A stretch of DNA of 64,000 bases from Ceratodon purpureus (Eukaryota; Streptophyta; Bryopsida; Pseudoditrichales; Ditrichaceae): positions 1,546,068 through 1,610,067 of the forward strand of contig CM026427.1 in NCBI GenBank assembly GCA_014871385.1. Direction: 5' to 3'. The translations under genes were made by a program, and so were the position numbers. Each line of letters opens with the position of its first letter. Positions within the stretch are counted from its first letter, which is position 1. Below the pieces are notes generated by a model, which was given only the letters and a program-made list of their open reading frames with translations, was not told the origin of the DNA and searched no databases. Below are positions 13,801 through 26,900 of this stretch, one piece after another.

Positions 13801-14919
13801 GAGCGGTGTTACATCTATCAGCATTTTTACAATTGGTGGGAGGAGAAGCGTTTGGGAGGAGGACCGTTTTGGAGGAGGAGCTTTTCGGAGGAGAATGAGC
13901 GTGCATGTTGTTTCTTAAAGCAGACAGCGTATGTCAGGTATTACTGAATATCTATGTTGTTTGTGCTGTGCCGTCTGATTTGAAAAAGGTTTTGTTCAAG
14001 TTGAATAACGAGTAATTGTTAAGCTCCTCTCTTGTCCTCTCTAACTTCGATCTCGACAAGTACTGTATCTGGGCAATTTCCATTTAGCTACCTAGTCAGT
14101 CTTTGTTTGCTGGCGACCCTGGTTGCTTCTGTCAATAGGTCCGCGCAATGCATGTTTTAGATCGCCAACCCGGTCTTCCTATCTCCCCGAGAGCGTCGTT
14201 TTCTCAATCACATGCCCTCAGTTCTGCTATAGTTTCCAGCTTCCCTGGTACCCTCTGTACACATAATTGTTGACTATCCGTGGCTGCATTTTTCTAGTTC
14301 GTGATTGATTTAGTCATAGAACCCCTTGTTTATGTTTAGCTTCATTATGTGGGATTACAATGCATTGGCGGTTGTTTTTAGGCTACACTACGAATTCTGA
14401 CACATTTCTTCTATCCCCGAACTCGAATGAACGTAGATGCTCAAAACTATATACCTAAGAATATTCGATTGAATACGAACTATGTACACAACCATTTAGT
14501 CCTAATGAATTGACAGATTCTCTTATTGGCTTAGCTTTGCTAAAGGATTAGTCAGTTAGGATTAAGTAGGTCACCTTAATTAGCAATGCATACATATATC
14601 TCCTTTTCTAGCGTACGCAAATAAGGTGACCATCTTAATCCCGAGTCATCATATAATGGGCTTGGCTTGTTTAACTTCCTATTGATTCTGTATTGCACGT
14701 AAACTGCTTGTATGGGGCTTCAACTGCTCAGATAACTTTGGTGCTTTGAATGTGAGTAGTTTTATGTTTCTCTGCCTCTTCAGATTAACCTGCCCATGTT
14801 AAAAACATTTCTCTGAGTTCATGATCAACGTTATGATGTGCATATTAGAGTCAGAATAGACGTCATTGATACTGTGAAGGATCATGTCATCTAATTTGCT
14901 TGTTTTTTGTATATGTAGG
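13801..14919. other. upstream region of the giant ParB-like gene
   Basis: A purine-rich GGAGGAGGA patch lies at about 13838-13905. Two palindromes lie close to the gene, at 14562-14580 and 14621-14640. A 3' splice-like TATGTAG directly precedes the proposed ATG at 14920, so one or more 5' exons may lie here that I could not define. Confidence 0.5.
14562..14640. repeat. two palindromes 5' of the giant gene
   Basis: TTAAGTAGGTCACCTTAAT lies at 14562-14580 and ATAAGGTGACCATCTTAATC at 14621-14640. They are about 300 bp before the first coding exon, a suitable position for promoter-proximal binding. Confidence 0.75.
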
Positions 14920-17900
14920 ATGGGAACAGACGATCCCTTTCTTTTCAGGGTTGCTATTCGACAGGATCTCTGTCCCAGTGATTGTGACACTGATTTTTTT
15001 GAGGAAATTGAGGACGTCAAGTTTACAATCCAAACCGACGTTGTTGATACGAGCGCAGGATGGTTCTTGGCGAGGGAGAACCTCACGTCTTCGAAACCCT
15101 CTCTTTTCATAAAGTTTGTTGGATCCCAAGATTATGTTCCTGTTACAGGGCATTCAGTTATATCGTGCAAAGCAACACATCCGTACGTATACATACTTCT
15201 TCAGAGGCCCGATTCTGTTCGAGAAGCGCTTCTTATCAACACCGTGATGTTTTCAATAAACCATGTGGAGTTGCGTAATGCGTGGAAGGATACTCCACTG
15301 GCAGCGTTCATTCTGGAGGCATTTAACAAGGACTCGAACAAGGCGGGGGTGACGCAGACACAAGTGGAGAAGCTAATAGCAAAATTGAAGGAATCGGTTT
15401 CAAAGAAAAAGAAGAAGGATAAGATTCCGAAGATAGACAAGGGGAGTTCATCCGGGGTCACCGAATCAGGTGCACTTCTAGAGAAAGCAGTTTCAGTGAG
15501 AGGCGCTCCTAAGAAGGTACCCAGATCGAAGGCAGCATCTAAGAAAACGGCGGGGGAGAAATCTACAGGGGGTGATGAGGATCCTGCCGATGCTGATGAT
15601 AATGAGGAGATACCAGCTGGGCATCACCTGCCTTCCACCCGCAACTCCGATGGATCAGTTGTCGCGGAGGAGTGCATCCGAAGATTCAAGAACTTCAAAG
15701 ACGATTTTGGGAAGTACTACCCCCTTGGATACGACACATTGGTGGATGTTGATGTTTCGAAGGTTGACATTGCGCCCTGCAACTACATCGTGCGAGTACT
15801 TGAAGGTGACGGTGTTACTACTGTTTACAACACCTTGCTGACACAAGTTATTCCGAACAAGCAAGTGCTTTGCCTTTTTCCACAGGGATTGACTTCCGTT
15901 CCTACCAGTTGGGAGCAAATTAAGAACCTAAGATTCTACGCAATTAACGGCCAGCATACGGTTAAGGCAGCTCAACGAATTCTCGCAACTCCTGGAGTTG
16001 ACAGTGCAAGAAAAGAGATGGTCCGAAATTGGAAGGCGCAGATTAAGTGGGATTTAGAAGCGTGGAAAATTCAAGCTATATCGGACTATTACAACCAGTC
16101 GAATCAAATTAATCCATTCAAGCCAACCTGGGCGTCTAATCTTGTTCATGTGAGGCGTATCTGGGTGGAGATGGGGAAGCCAGAGAGAGTCCGCTACAAC
16201 GCATCCGATAAGACGAGCCCCGAAATGTCACGCAAACGGAGCGATTGGAATGTAAGTACATCGCATTCCTATTGTCTAACCCTGAATCCAGTTTCAAAAG
16301 TTTTTGTTATTAAGACTGTCACCTCAATTTGTGGTCCTTCAAACTTTACATATTCACAGTAATACTTGTTATTCTGAATCAAAGTGAGCGAGAGTAAAAG
16401 GATTAGACAGTTGAGAACGAAGTACGTTAGAATCAGTCCAATTTTTCAATTCCAGTCCGCAAATGAATCAATTTCCAGTTGTTGAAGTTGTAAGGAAATC
16501 TCTGCTTGCTTGTCACATAAGCTGTTTCTACATGTAATGGTTGAAATGACTAACTTGTTAATATGAATGATCGTTTGAATTTGTCAGTGTAAATTAAAAA
16601 AAAATGCAAATAATTATAACTAATTTTCTAGCATGCATACATCAATCATCATTAGATGCCCTTCTTAATCTTGCGCTACTGAGTTAGAGTCTAATGTGCA
16701 TAAGATTAAGAACGTCATCTGAATTCAACCACATGATATTCGATCAAAACTCAGTATAGGTCCCCTGCGTGGAACCCCATGTTCTAGATTTGTAACCGCA
16801 TACTAGAGAGATATCTGTGTCGTTAAATTGCTAAAACCCGATCTGAAATTGAGGTGATCAGCGTAATATGAGACTGGGAATGACTGCATCTATTCAATCT
16901 CGGTCTGACGTAGATTTAAACAACTTGATTGAGCTGATACTAACACACATTGAGGTGGTGGGGAAAGTTCGTACGTGAGCGGAGAGCGTAGAGCGGAGAG
17001 CGGTGAGCGCAGAATGGAGAGCACAGAATTGACAATTAGGAAAAATTTCAAAAGCAAAGTAGACCCTATAACCGTGGAAAATTACTAAATTAAGGCTTAA
17101 TTTTGACACTTTTTTTAGAAAAAGAGTATATTACCGTGGAATTTAGGGTTATCTCTGGTAAGAATTTATTACATTTGTTCTCTAAGATACAAATTAGGGC
17201 TGATGTCATGATGACGTCATGCATACATTCCTTTAGATTTGTCATGGGTGTAGGAAAGCTACACTGATCAGGCGTTGAGTTTTAGATCAAACAATTAATT
17301 CTTTCATAGGATTATGTAAATGCACAAGGAAAGAAACAAATTTCACAGAACATAAAGGAGGCAAGGTTTGAAAACTTCCTGGAATATTTCAAAATTCGTG
17401 TATAATATCTTGACTGCTGAAACCAAGATATACCTTGTCAGAGTCCTTGTCTTCATCGAAGATTACTCTCTCTTCCTAGGCAGCGAAGCATCTGAATTTG
17501 AGTGATAGAAGTAGGAGATTTTCAGCATGAAACAACACTTGGTAAGCTGGGTTCCAGAGAAGGAGGTCACTCTTGGTTTCTTGAGCTTGTCTCTAGGTGG
17601 CGTATTAGGATAGTCATACAGTCCTTGGCATTCTGTGCTATATGCGAAGGTAGCGATGGAGTTCGGGGGGGTCAATCTGTAGGCTTGCGTGGAACGTTTT
17701 AAGACTACAACAATTTAGTGTGTTGCGCGATGCCGAAGGTGTGTAATGCGAGATCCAGGAGGACGAGAGCGGCTGTAGGTTTGCCCCCAAAGGCACCGGC
17801 GAGTTATGAGGAGCTGCGGCCGTGGCTGTTGGAGGTGGAGCGCGCCAGGGAACGAGGCATGGACCTGCCACCGTTTAGGCACATCGGAAGCCTCCATGTT

Positions 17901-20900
17901 GGTGAAGGTGAATGGCGTTGGACAGTGCTTTGTACCAATGAGCTTCTCCGTATTATGGAGTTGTCCCTAATCCCGTATCCCTTGCTATCGAACGTCGATG
18001 AGAATCCAGTTGTTCAGCTGCCCGAAGTGATCATATCGGATGGCGAAACTTGCTGGTTTGATATGGACAAGAGTTGGACTGTATATCCTTCGAAGGATTA
18101 GTACTGTGAAGTCTAGTGGGGTGTTTGAATACATTCCTTTAGATTTGGTCCCTTATTGGATCTAGATACGAGTATTCCAGCACGATGGTTTTAGATAATA
18201 TAGACGATTCTAGGAATAAGACAACTCGAAACCAACTAAAAGAAATGGTCTTCGAAGTTCGTGGAATATTTCAGAGTTCGTGTAGAATAATGGAGTAGCA
18301 GAAACCAAGATGTACACCAAGTCAAGAATAGATAACATGCCTATGGAAATATGGGATATTGAATGAGTAAAATATAATTAACAGCACAATATTATATTTG
18401 AGCCTTTCTTTTGTAACATTTCATTCTTCATATTATATTTTGAGCATTACAGTTGTGACATTTCATCCTTTACAAACACGGAGACAAAATGGACATGAGA
18501 ATCATAAGAAGTTTAGGTTTAGGGTAGTAGAGTAGACGAAGGATTACCCAAAGAACTCCAATTAAATCAAATCAAAGCAAATGAAAACAATGAAAGACCG
18601 AAGCCTCCTTCAAACTCAGAAAATGCTACCATCGCTACTTCCACTCTCAGAACTAGATGACTCTGAATCTCCTTCTACCGCCTCATCATCGACGAATAGA
18701 AGGGCCCTGGGATCAAAAGTAGTTGGCCGACTTGGAACATATGTCAGGGCTCCAGATTGAAACGCCTGTGCTAAGCCCTCTGCGTAGTCCGGAAGTATGA
18801 AAGGCTGAATCGGGCTGGAATGAAGACGCCACGATGGAGTGGACACTGCTCTTGGCCCACGTGGCGGTGTTGCTGAAACTACTCTGCAATAGAGAACCGA
18901 CTGTGGTTAGATAGAGTACGTAGAGCTAGAAAGAGAAGTAATGATTGGATAATATAAACAAAGAATGAAAGACTTACACCACTTATCAGGTCTTGGTCTC
19001 TTTGGAGGCGCTTCGCCTGCTGCTGCCAGCCTTGGATGTTTAGGAGGACCCATGGCTGATGGTTTGAGAAGGGCGTTGAATATGGCTTCGTCCTCCTCAA
19101 AAGCGAGAATGTGACGACCAACAGCCTGGGCGGCCTTGATGGAGGCCCCTGAAACTCGAAGAGAAACAAAGAAATGAGAAACTTTGGAAAAAACGAGAGG
19201 AAAAATGAAGCAGAGATATGTAAGAAGAGTTACCTGTCCCAGCATTCCAGTCAACAACTATGTCGCCGGGCTTGGACAGCTCCTCAATGATGCTCTGCAT
19301 CATCTCAGGGGATTTCTCCCTTGGGCCTCTCCACGGCACCCCCCCATTCATGAGCTGAGATTCGGAATCGGTGAAGTTGAAAATGGCATCACTCTTGGTA
19401 ATGTTGAGGAGCCCATGTATCAGGTCTTCCTTCTTCGTCTGGAAGGAGAAAGTACTGCCACTACGAACGTAGACGCGAATCCAGAATCGCATAGTCTGCA
19501 TTCAAGCAAAACTAGTGAGTAAAATGAAGCGGAAGGGTTATCAGTAAGCAAAGAGAAGGGCATGGTTAGGAAAAGTACCAAGTTCTCGGGGTTCGTTGGA
19601 GAAGTCAGGCCGAGTACATTGACACCCCACCAGTCCTTGAACAGCACGTATCCACCAGCAGCAGCTTCTTCCTCGATATCCTTAGCCAGCTTCTGATCAG
19701 TGTTGTAGATGAGGCAGAGGGCACCATCTTTCTGCAGGAAATCATCTGCAAAATGGAAGATGTCGTACAAATAATCCCTGTAGCGAGAGTTCCAAGGCGG
19801 AATACTCGTGGGAGGAACGGAAACGGAAGGGACGGGAAGATTCTCAGGAATGTCGGCAATGATCAAGTCGACTCTCAGATGGTTCTCTAGTTTGCACCGG
19901 TCCGGAACTTCGTTTTCGCGGCCTGCTCCAAACTTGAGGAAACAAGAAAGGAGAGTTAGTAGCTACATAACGAGTAGAGGTGGCAGAATCCATTAAATGT
20001 CGAAATATAGGAACAAACCTTGCGAATGAAGTCTTGAGTCTTGATCCAATCCGGGTCGCCACCTTTTACCTCCTGTCTCCTATTTCGCCGTAACATGGAA
20101 TCCACAGATGAGTTGAAGACGGAAACATGTGTGGAAATCGAAGCTCCAGCGGAAGAAGTTGGTTGAGGATATAGTTTGGCCTTCCTCTGCTCAATGAGAC
20201 TTCGCGTGATCGCAGAAGCACCAATGGATGAAGGCGCAGTCGCTGTGGTCGACGTTGGCATTGGGACGTCTACAGTTGGAGAAGCGTTGCCCGTCTCCTT
20301 CCCTGGTGAGGAAGACTCAGCCCCAGTATCTTGTGAGGTCTGTGACTTCGAACCAAGTGTTCGCAGTCGCCGAGCTCTCCCTTTCTTCGGTTGAGGTGCA
20401 GATGATTGACTTTGATGTTCTTCGTCTTCTTCAGAACCGTCGTTGGAGTCTCCGACTACTGGCGCTCGCAGATCAAGTGATGATTTGACATCGGCCTCAG
20501 AATCGACTGTAAAACCACGGAGGCAATCTAGATACCAACATCCTGCCTCCAAGTGGGGAGCTTTGTACCTCTTCAATTGCTGAGCAGAGTAGATACACTC
20601 GTCCGTGCCTCTCTGGATCCATAAAGGAAAGTACTTCGGGAGTTGGTGGACAGTGACGGCTCCTTTGGGAAGAAGCTCTCTCTTGAAGTACCTAATGTGG
20701 GCCAATTTTAAAATACTTAGTATGTGGGAGAGACGAAATGCAGGATTCGAAATGCACACATGTTTGAGAAAAGATTCATACCGGTAAATGACTCGCTTGA
20801 CAACATCTACCGTTCCAGGGAATTTCGTGAAAATCGACTTCTTATCAAAAGTCTTCTTCGCCTTGGATCCAAGGAATGTCGGGAATGCTCTGTCCCAAAG

Positions 20901-23900
20901 CAGAATACGCCAGCTCTCCACGTAATCGCCTGGTCGCTGAACATCAGGGGAGGCATTCCAATTGATGTCCAGCTCCTCAGACTTACACATGTTTTCGAAC
21001 TCTTGGATGACCGCTTCTTCCAACTACAGAAGACAGTCAGCAAAATTAGTCTACGACAATCAAAGTGATAGAATGACAAAGACATCATCAGTTCTGGAAA
21101 TAAGGGAGCATACCCCTGCCCAGAATGTAGCCCTGTTTAGCCAACGGTCGAGGTCAGCTTCCTTGAACTCCGGTGGTGGGAACCTATAAGACTGCCTTGA
21201 AGTCGGAGAGGAGTTCCACCACCTCAACCAACGAGCTTTGTACTTGGGTTCCACTGCCGCCGGCACAATCTTCTGCAGCTTGTCCAATGTCATCTCAGGT
21301 TTGTTGAGATCGCTGAAGTGGCGGTTAATCTGCATTTAGAACAGAACTGTTAGCATTATGAAATGAAGATATCATAGGAGATAAGAACAAAATAGCTTAA
21401 GATGAAGTGATTAAGGATTCACCTCGGCCAGGAAGTCGTCACCATTTTTGGGATTCGCAATGGCCAAGTACTTGGTGAAGTCCTTCTTCTTGACGGCCTC
21501 AATGTAGTTGTTTGACGCTGTCGTCATCGCATCCCAAACTCCAGATCCAGATTGATCGTCTACTGGCGTGTTCTCCTTGTAGGCTCTTGCGGCCTGATCC
21601 GAGGCGACTGCAATCTCTCTCTGTACATGGAGATACATTATATTAAAATCAATGTACAAACCACTTGAAATGCATTACTTAAAGTATATGCATCAAACGA
21701 ATGTACTTGCTGAGTCATGGTATAAATTCTTACTCGGTATAGGAACGCAATGAAAACCTTTGTTGTCAAGGTGAACCATCGGTCCTTTGCGTGTTTATTC
21801 TGCACACAGATTTCAAACTCTTCGGGGCTTAGAAGATCTTTGAATTCTTCTAACTTCATGACACCGAAAGAGCGGATGCGGAATAACTTCGCTGGAAGAT
21901 TACTCTTCACATGGTCATTCTCAGTAGACCTGTGGACAAAATAAACAGTTTAGAAAACACATCATAATAGAAGGATGATCCGAAATCAAAATTGAAAAAT
22001 TGTTCCACCAAAATTCTTACCAGTTGATGTCGTGCATGGCATGGAGAAGATTGCCCACTTGGCCGCGGGGGTCCAATATGATGCAATGCACGGAGATGTG
22101 CCAAGCTGGGTCGTCGGCATGATGCTTGTTGATGTGCCGTAACCAAGCTGAAAGGCGATGGTTACCTTCCCATACAAAAAACATTTTGCCACTGAATTGA
22201 TTGAGGTCATCGTCTAAACCTAGGTCGGCTTCGAAGGCTTCGTTAGCCCTACGCCAGCACGGGCTCCACTTTGCCTTCACTTCCTCCGTGACATCCATTG
22301 ACACCTCTTCAGTGTTGAACATGGAAATGTACATCACGCGGTCCCCATCTCTGTAGCCCTTCACGAACTCCCTCTCCAGATGTTGCACGCCCATTTCGCC
22401 AACCGGTCTGACTTTTGCCATTGCGACCATTCTACACAATGGGACCAGCAGGCGAGACTTCCTCAAGGGCTGAATACGAACGGCATTGATGACGTTGATG
22501 GAGTCAACTTTATGCTGTGTTCGATGAAGCAGTTCCCCTTCAACAGCGTCTTTCAAGTCCAAAGGCTTTGATGATGATGGCAACACGTCCTGTGTTTGCG
22601 TCAACTCGGGTACCTGCCGTAAGCAATGGAAATAAACAATCAAACACAACAATGTAGATACTGAGAAATGGAATTTACCAATCACATAGAGATTTTCTCA
22701 TAAATGAAAGAGTAAAAAAAAACATCTCAAATTTCATCTATAGCACCAAGAATCAAGGCCGTGCCACTCTACGAGGAGCTCTTCCATAGTACTGTCTAGC
22801 CTCTCTACTATTCCAATGATGGCGCCTCCTCCAAAATCGCCTCGTCTGACGGCAAGCGCTGGGCAGTATTGCCGGAAGGGCAAACACTACATGGGCTAGC
22901 CTCCTCAACACCAAAGGTGAAACTGGGGGATTAGGCGAAGACGGCGGTGTGCCAAGACGTGGCGAGTTGGGCATGTACACTGGAGAGGTGGGCATGTACA
23001 CAGGAGAGGTGGGCTCATAAACAGGGGAAGTAGGCATGTACTGGGGTGACTGGACCTCAAAAGGTCCAGTGTCTACACCCAAAGGAATGGCTAAATCACA
23101 GGTACAAAGACGCTCATCCTCTGGGTCTGACAGGTCTGAAAGGTTTATGACAGAGATTGGAGAATTGACAGACATGTCGGGAGCATCAGAGCCTACCTGC
23201 AAGTAAAAGGCAAATGAGGAAATATGAGCTTTCTAATCATTTGAAAGATCTTTCAAATGCTCAACTTCAATTATTTAGGATAATAGAACATGTGAATTTT
23301 AAAAATGAAAACATCAGAAACAATACCTCAGTCTCCTCAGGCCCCTTGCTTTCACTCTCGGTCCCGTTGTTCTGCTGAGAAGTATCCTGTAATTCACAAA
23401 AAAGGCACTAATGTCAATGATTAGAATTATTCTCACCCCTGTAGATAGGTTCTCATCTATATGCACAAATGATCACACATATATACAAGCAGGACATCCT
23501 AAAATGCTGGGCACATACAACAAGCAGTAAGCCCCAAGCTTCCTCGGAGGCATAGAGCCTCCTCGGCCGGGGCTCAGTTAGACGGCTCGCAGCACTCGTG
23601 TCTGCTCCGAAAGCAGGCACCAGGCTGCTTGCCACGAAATGGAAATTAAAAAAAAATGTGAGCCGCAAGCCTCATGGGAGGCTCATAGCCTCCTCAGCCG
23701 CGGCTCTTCAATACAAATGCTGGGCACATACAACAAGCAGTAAGCCCCAAGCTTCCTCGGAGGCATAGAGCCTCCTCGGCCGGGGCTCAGTTAGAGGGCT
23801 CGCTGCAGTGGTGTCTGCTCCGAAAGCAGGCACCAGGCTGCTTGCCACGAAATGGAAATAAAAAAAAAATGTGAGCCGCAAGCCTCATGGGAGGCTCATA

Positions 23901-26900
23901 GCCTCCTCAGCCGCGGCTCTTCAATACAAATGCTGGGCACATACAACAAGCAGTAAGCCCCAAGCTTCCTCGGAGGCATAGAGCCTCCTCGGCCGGGGCT
24001 CAGTTAGACGGCTCGCAGCACTGGTGTCTGCTCCGAAAGCAGGCACCAGGCTGCTTGCCACGAAATGGAAATAAAAAAAAAATGTGAGCCGCAAGCCTCA
24101 TGGGAGGCTCATAGCCTCCTCAGCCGCGGCTCTTCAATACAAATGCTGGGCACATACAACAAGCAGTAAGCCCCAAGCTTCCTCGGAGGCATAGAGCCTC
24201 CTCGGCCAGGGCTCAGTTAGACGGCTCGCAGCACTGGTGTCTGCTCCGAAAGCAGGCACCAGGCTGCTTGCCACGAAATGGAAATAAAAAAAAAATGTGA
24301 GCCGCAAGCCTCATGGGAGGCTCATAGCCTCCTCAGCCGCGGCTCTTCAATACAAATGCTGGGCACATACAACAAGCAGTAAGCCCCAAGCTTCCTCGGA
24401 GGCATAGAGCCTCCTCGGCCGGGGCTCAGTTAGACGGCTCGCAGCACTGGTGTCTGCTCCGAAAGCAGGCACCAGGCTGCTTGCCACAAAATGGAAATTA
24501 AAAAAAAATGTGAGCCGCAAGCCTCATGGGAGGCTCATAGCCTCCTCAGCCGCGGCTCTTCAATACAAATGCTGGGCACATACAACAAGCAGTAAGCCCC
24601 AAGCTTCCTCGGAGGCATAGAGCCTCCTCGGCCGGGGCTCAGTTAGAGGGCTCGCTGCAGTGGTGTCTGCTCCGAAAGCAGGCACCAGGCTGCTTGCCAC
24701 GAAATGGAAATTAAAAAAAAATGTGAGCCGCAAGCCTCATGGGAGGCTCATAGCCTCCTCAGCCGCGGCTCTTCAATACAAATGCTGGGCACATACAACA
24801 AGCAGTAAGCCCCAAGCTTCCTCGGAGGCATAGAGCCTCCTCGGCCGGGGCTCAGTTAGACGGCTCGCAGCACTGGTGTCTGCTCCGAAAGCAGGCACCA
24901 GACTGCTTGCCACGAAATGGAAATAAAAAAAAAATGTGAGCCGCAAGCCTCATGGGAGGCTCATAGCCTCCTCAGCCGCGGCTCTTCAATACAAATGCTG
25001 GGCACATACAACAAGCAGTAAGCCCCAAGCTTCCTCGGAGGCATAGAGCCTCCTCGGCCGGGGCTCAGTTAGAGGGCTCGCAGCACTGGTGTCTGCTCCG
25101 AAAGCAGGCACCAGGCTGCTTGCCACGAAATGGAAATAAAAAAAAAATGTGAGCCGCAAGCCTCATGGGAGGCTCATAGCCTCCTCAGCCGCGGCTCTTC
25201 AATACAAATGCTGGGCACATACAACAAGCAGTAAGCCCCAAGCTTCCTCGGAGGCATAGAGCCTCCTCGGCCGGGGCTCAGTTAGAGGGCTCGCAGCACT
25301 GGTGTCTGCTCCGAAAGCAGGCACCAGGCTGCTTGCCACGAAATGGAAATAAAAAAAAAATGTGAGCCGCAAGCCTCATGGGAGGCTCATAGCCTCCTCA
25401 GCCGCGGCTCTTCAATACAAATGCTGGGCACATACAACAAGCAGTAAGCCCCAAGCTTCCTCGGAGGCATAGAGCCTCCTCGGCCGGGGCTCAGTTAGAC
25501 GGCTCGCAGCACTGGTGTCTGCTCCGAAAGCAGGCACCAGGCTGCTTGCCACGAAATGGAAATAAAAAAAAAATGTGAGCCGCAAGCCTCATGGGAGGCT
25601 CATAGCCTCCTCAGCCGCGGCTCTTCAATACAAATGCTGGGCACATACAACAAGCAGTAAGCCCCAAGCTTCCTCGGAGGCATAGAGCCTCCTCGGCCGG
25701 GGCTCAGTTAGACGGCTCGCAGCACTCGTGTCTGCTCCGAAAGCAGGCACCAGGCTGCTTGCCACGAAATGGAAATAAAAAAAAAATGTGAGCCGCAAGC
25801 CTCATGGGAGGCTCATAGCCTCCTCAGCCGCGGCTCTTCAATACAAATGCTGGGCACATACAACAAGCAGTAAGCCCCAAGCTTCCTCGGAGGCATAGAG
25901 CCTCCTCGGCCGGGGCTCAGTTAGAGGGCTCGCTGCAGTGGTGTCTGCTCCGAAAGCAGGCACCAGGCTGCTTGCCACAAAATGGAAATTAAAAAAAAAT
26001 GTGAGCCGCAAGCCTCATGGGAGGCTCATAGCCTCCTCAGCCGCGGCTCTTCAATACAAATGCTGGGCACATACAACAAGCAGTAAGCCCCAAGCTTCCT
26101 CGGAGGCATAGAGCCTCCTCGGCCGGGGCTCAGTTAGAGGGCTCGCTGCAGTGGTGTCTGCTCCGAAAGCAGGCACCAGGCTGCTTGCCACGAAATGGAA
26201 ATTAAAAAAAAATGTGAGCCGCAAGCCTCATGGGAGGCTCATAGCCTCCTCAGCCGCGGCTCTTCAATACAAATGCTGGGCACATACAACAAGCAGTAAG
26301 CCCCAAGCTTCCTCGGAGGCATAGAGCCTCCTCGGCCGGGGCTCAGTTAGAGGGCTCGCAGCACTGGTGTCTGCTCCGAAAGCAGGCACCAGGCTGCTTG
26401 CCACGAAATGGAAATAAAAAAAAAATGTGAGCCGCAAGCCTCATGGGAGGCTCATAGCCTCCTCAGCCGCGGCTCTTCAATACAAATGCTGGGCACATAC
26501 AACAAGCAGTAAGCCCCAAGCTTCCTCGGAGGCATAGAGCCTCCTCGGCCGGGGCTCAGTTAGAGGGCTCGCAGCACTGGTGTCTGCTCCGAAAGCAGGC
26601 ACCAGGCTGCTTGCCACGAAATGGAAATAAAAAAAAAATGTGAGCCGCAAGCCTCATGGGAGGCTCATAGCCTCCTCAGCCGCGGCTCTTCAATACAAAT
26701 GCTGGGCACATACAACAAGCAGTAAGCCCCAAGCTTCCTCGGAGGCATAGAGCCTCCTCGGCCAGGGCTCAGTTAGACGGCTCGCAGCACTGGTGTCTGC
26801 TCCGAAAGCAGGCACCAGGCTGCTTGCCACGAAATGGAAATAAAAAAAAAATGTGAGCCGCAAGCCTCATGGGAGGCTCATAGCCTCCTCAGCCGCGGCT

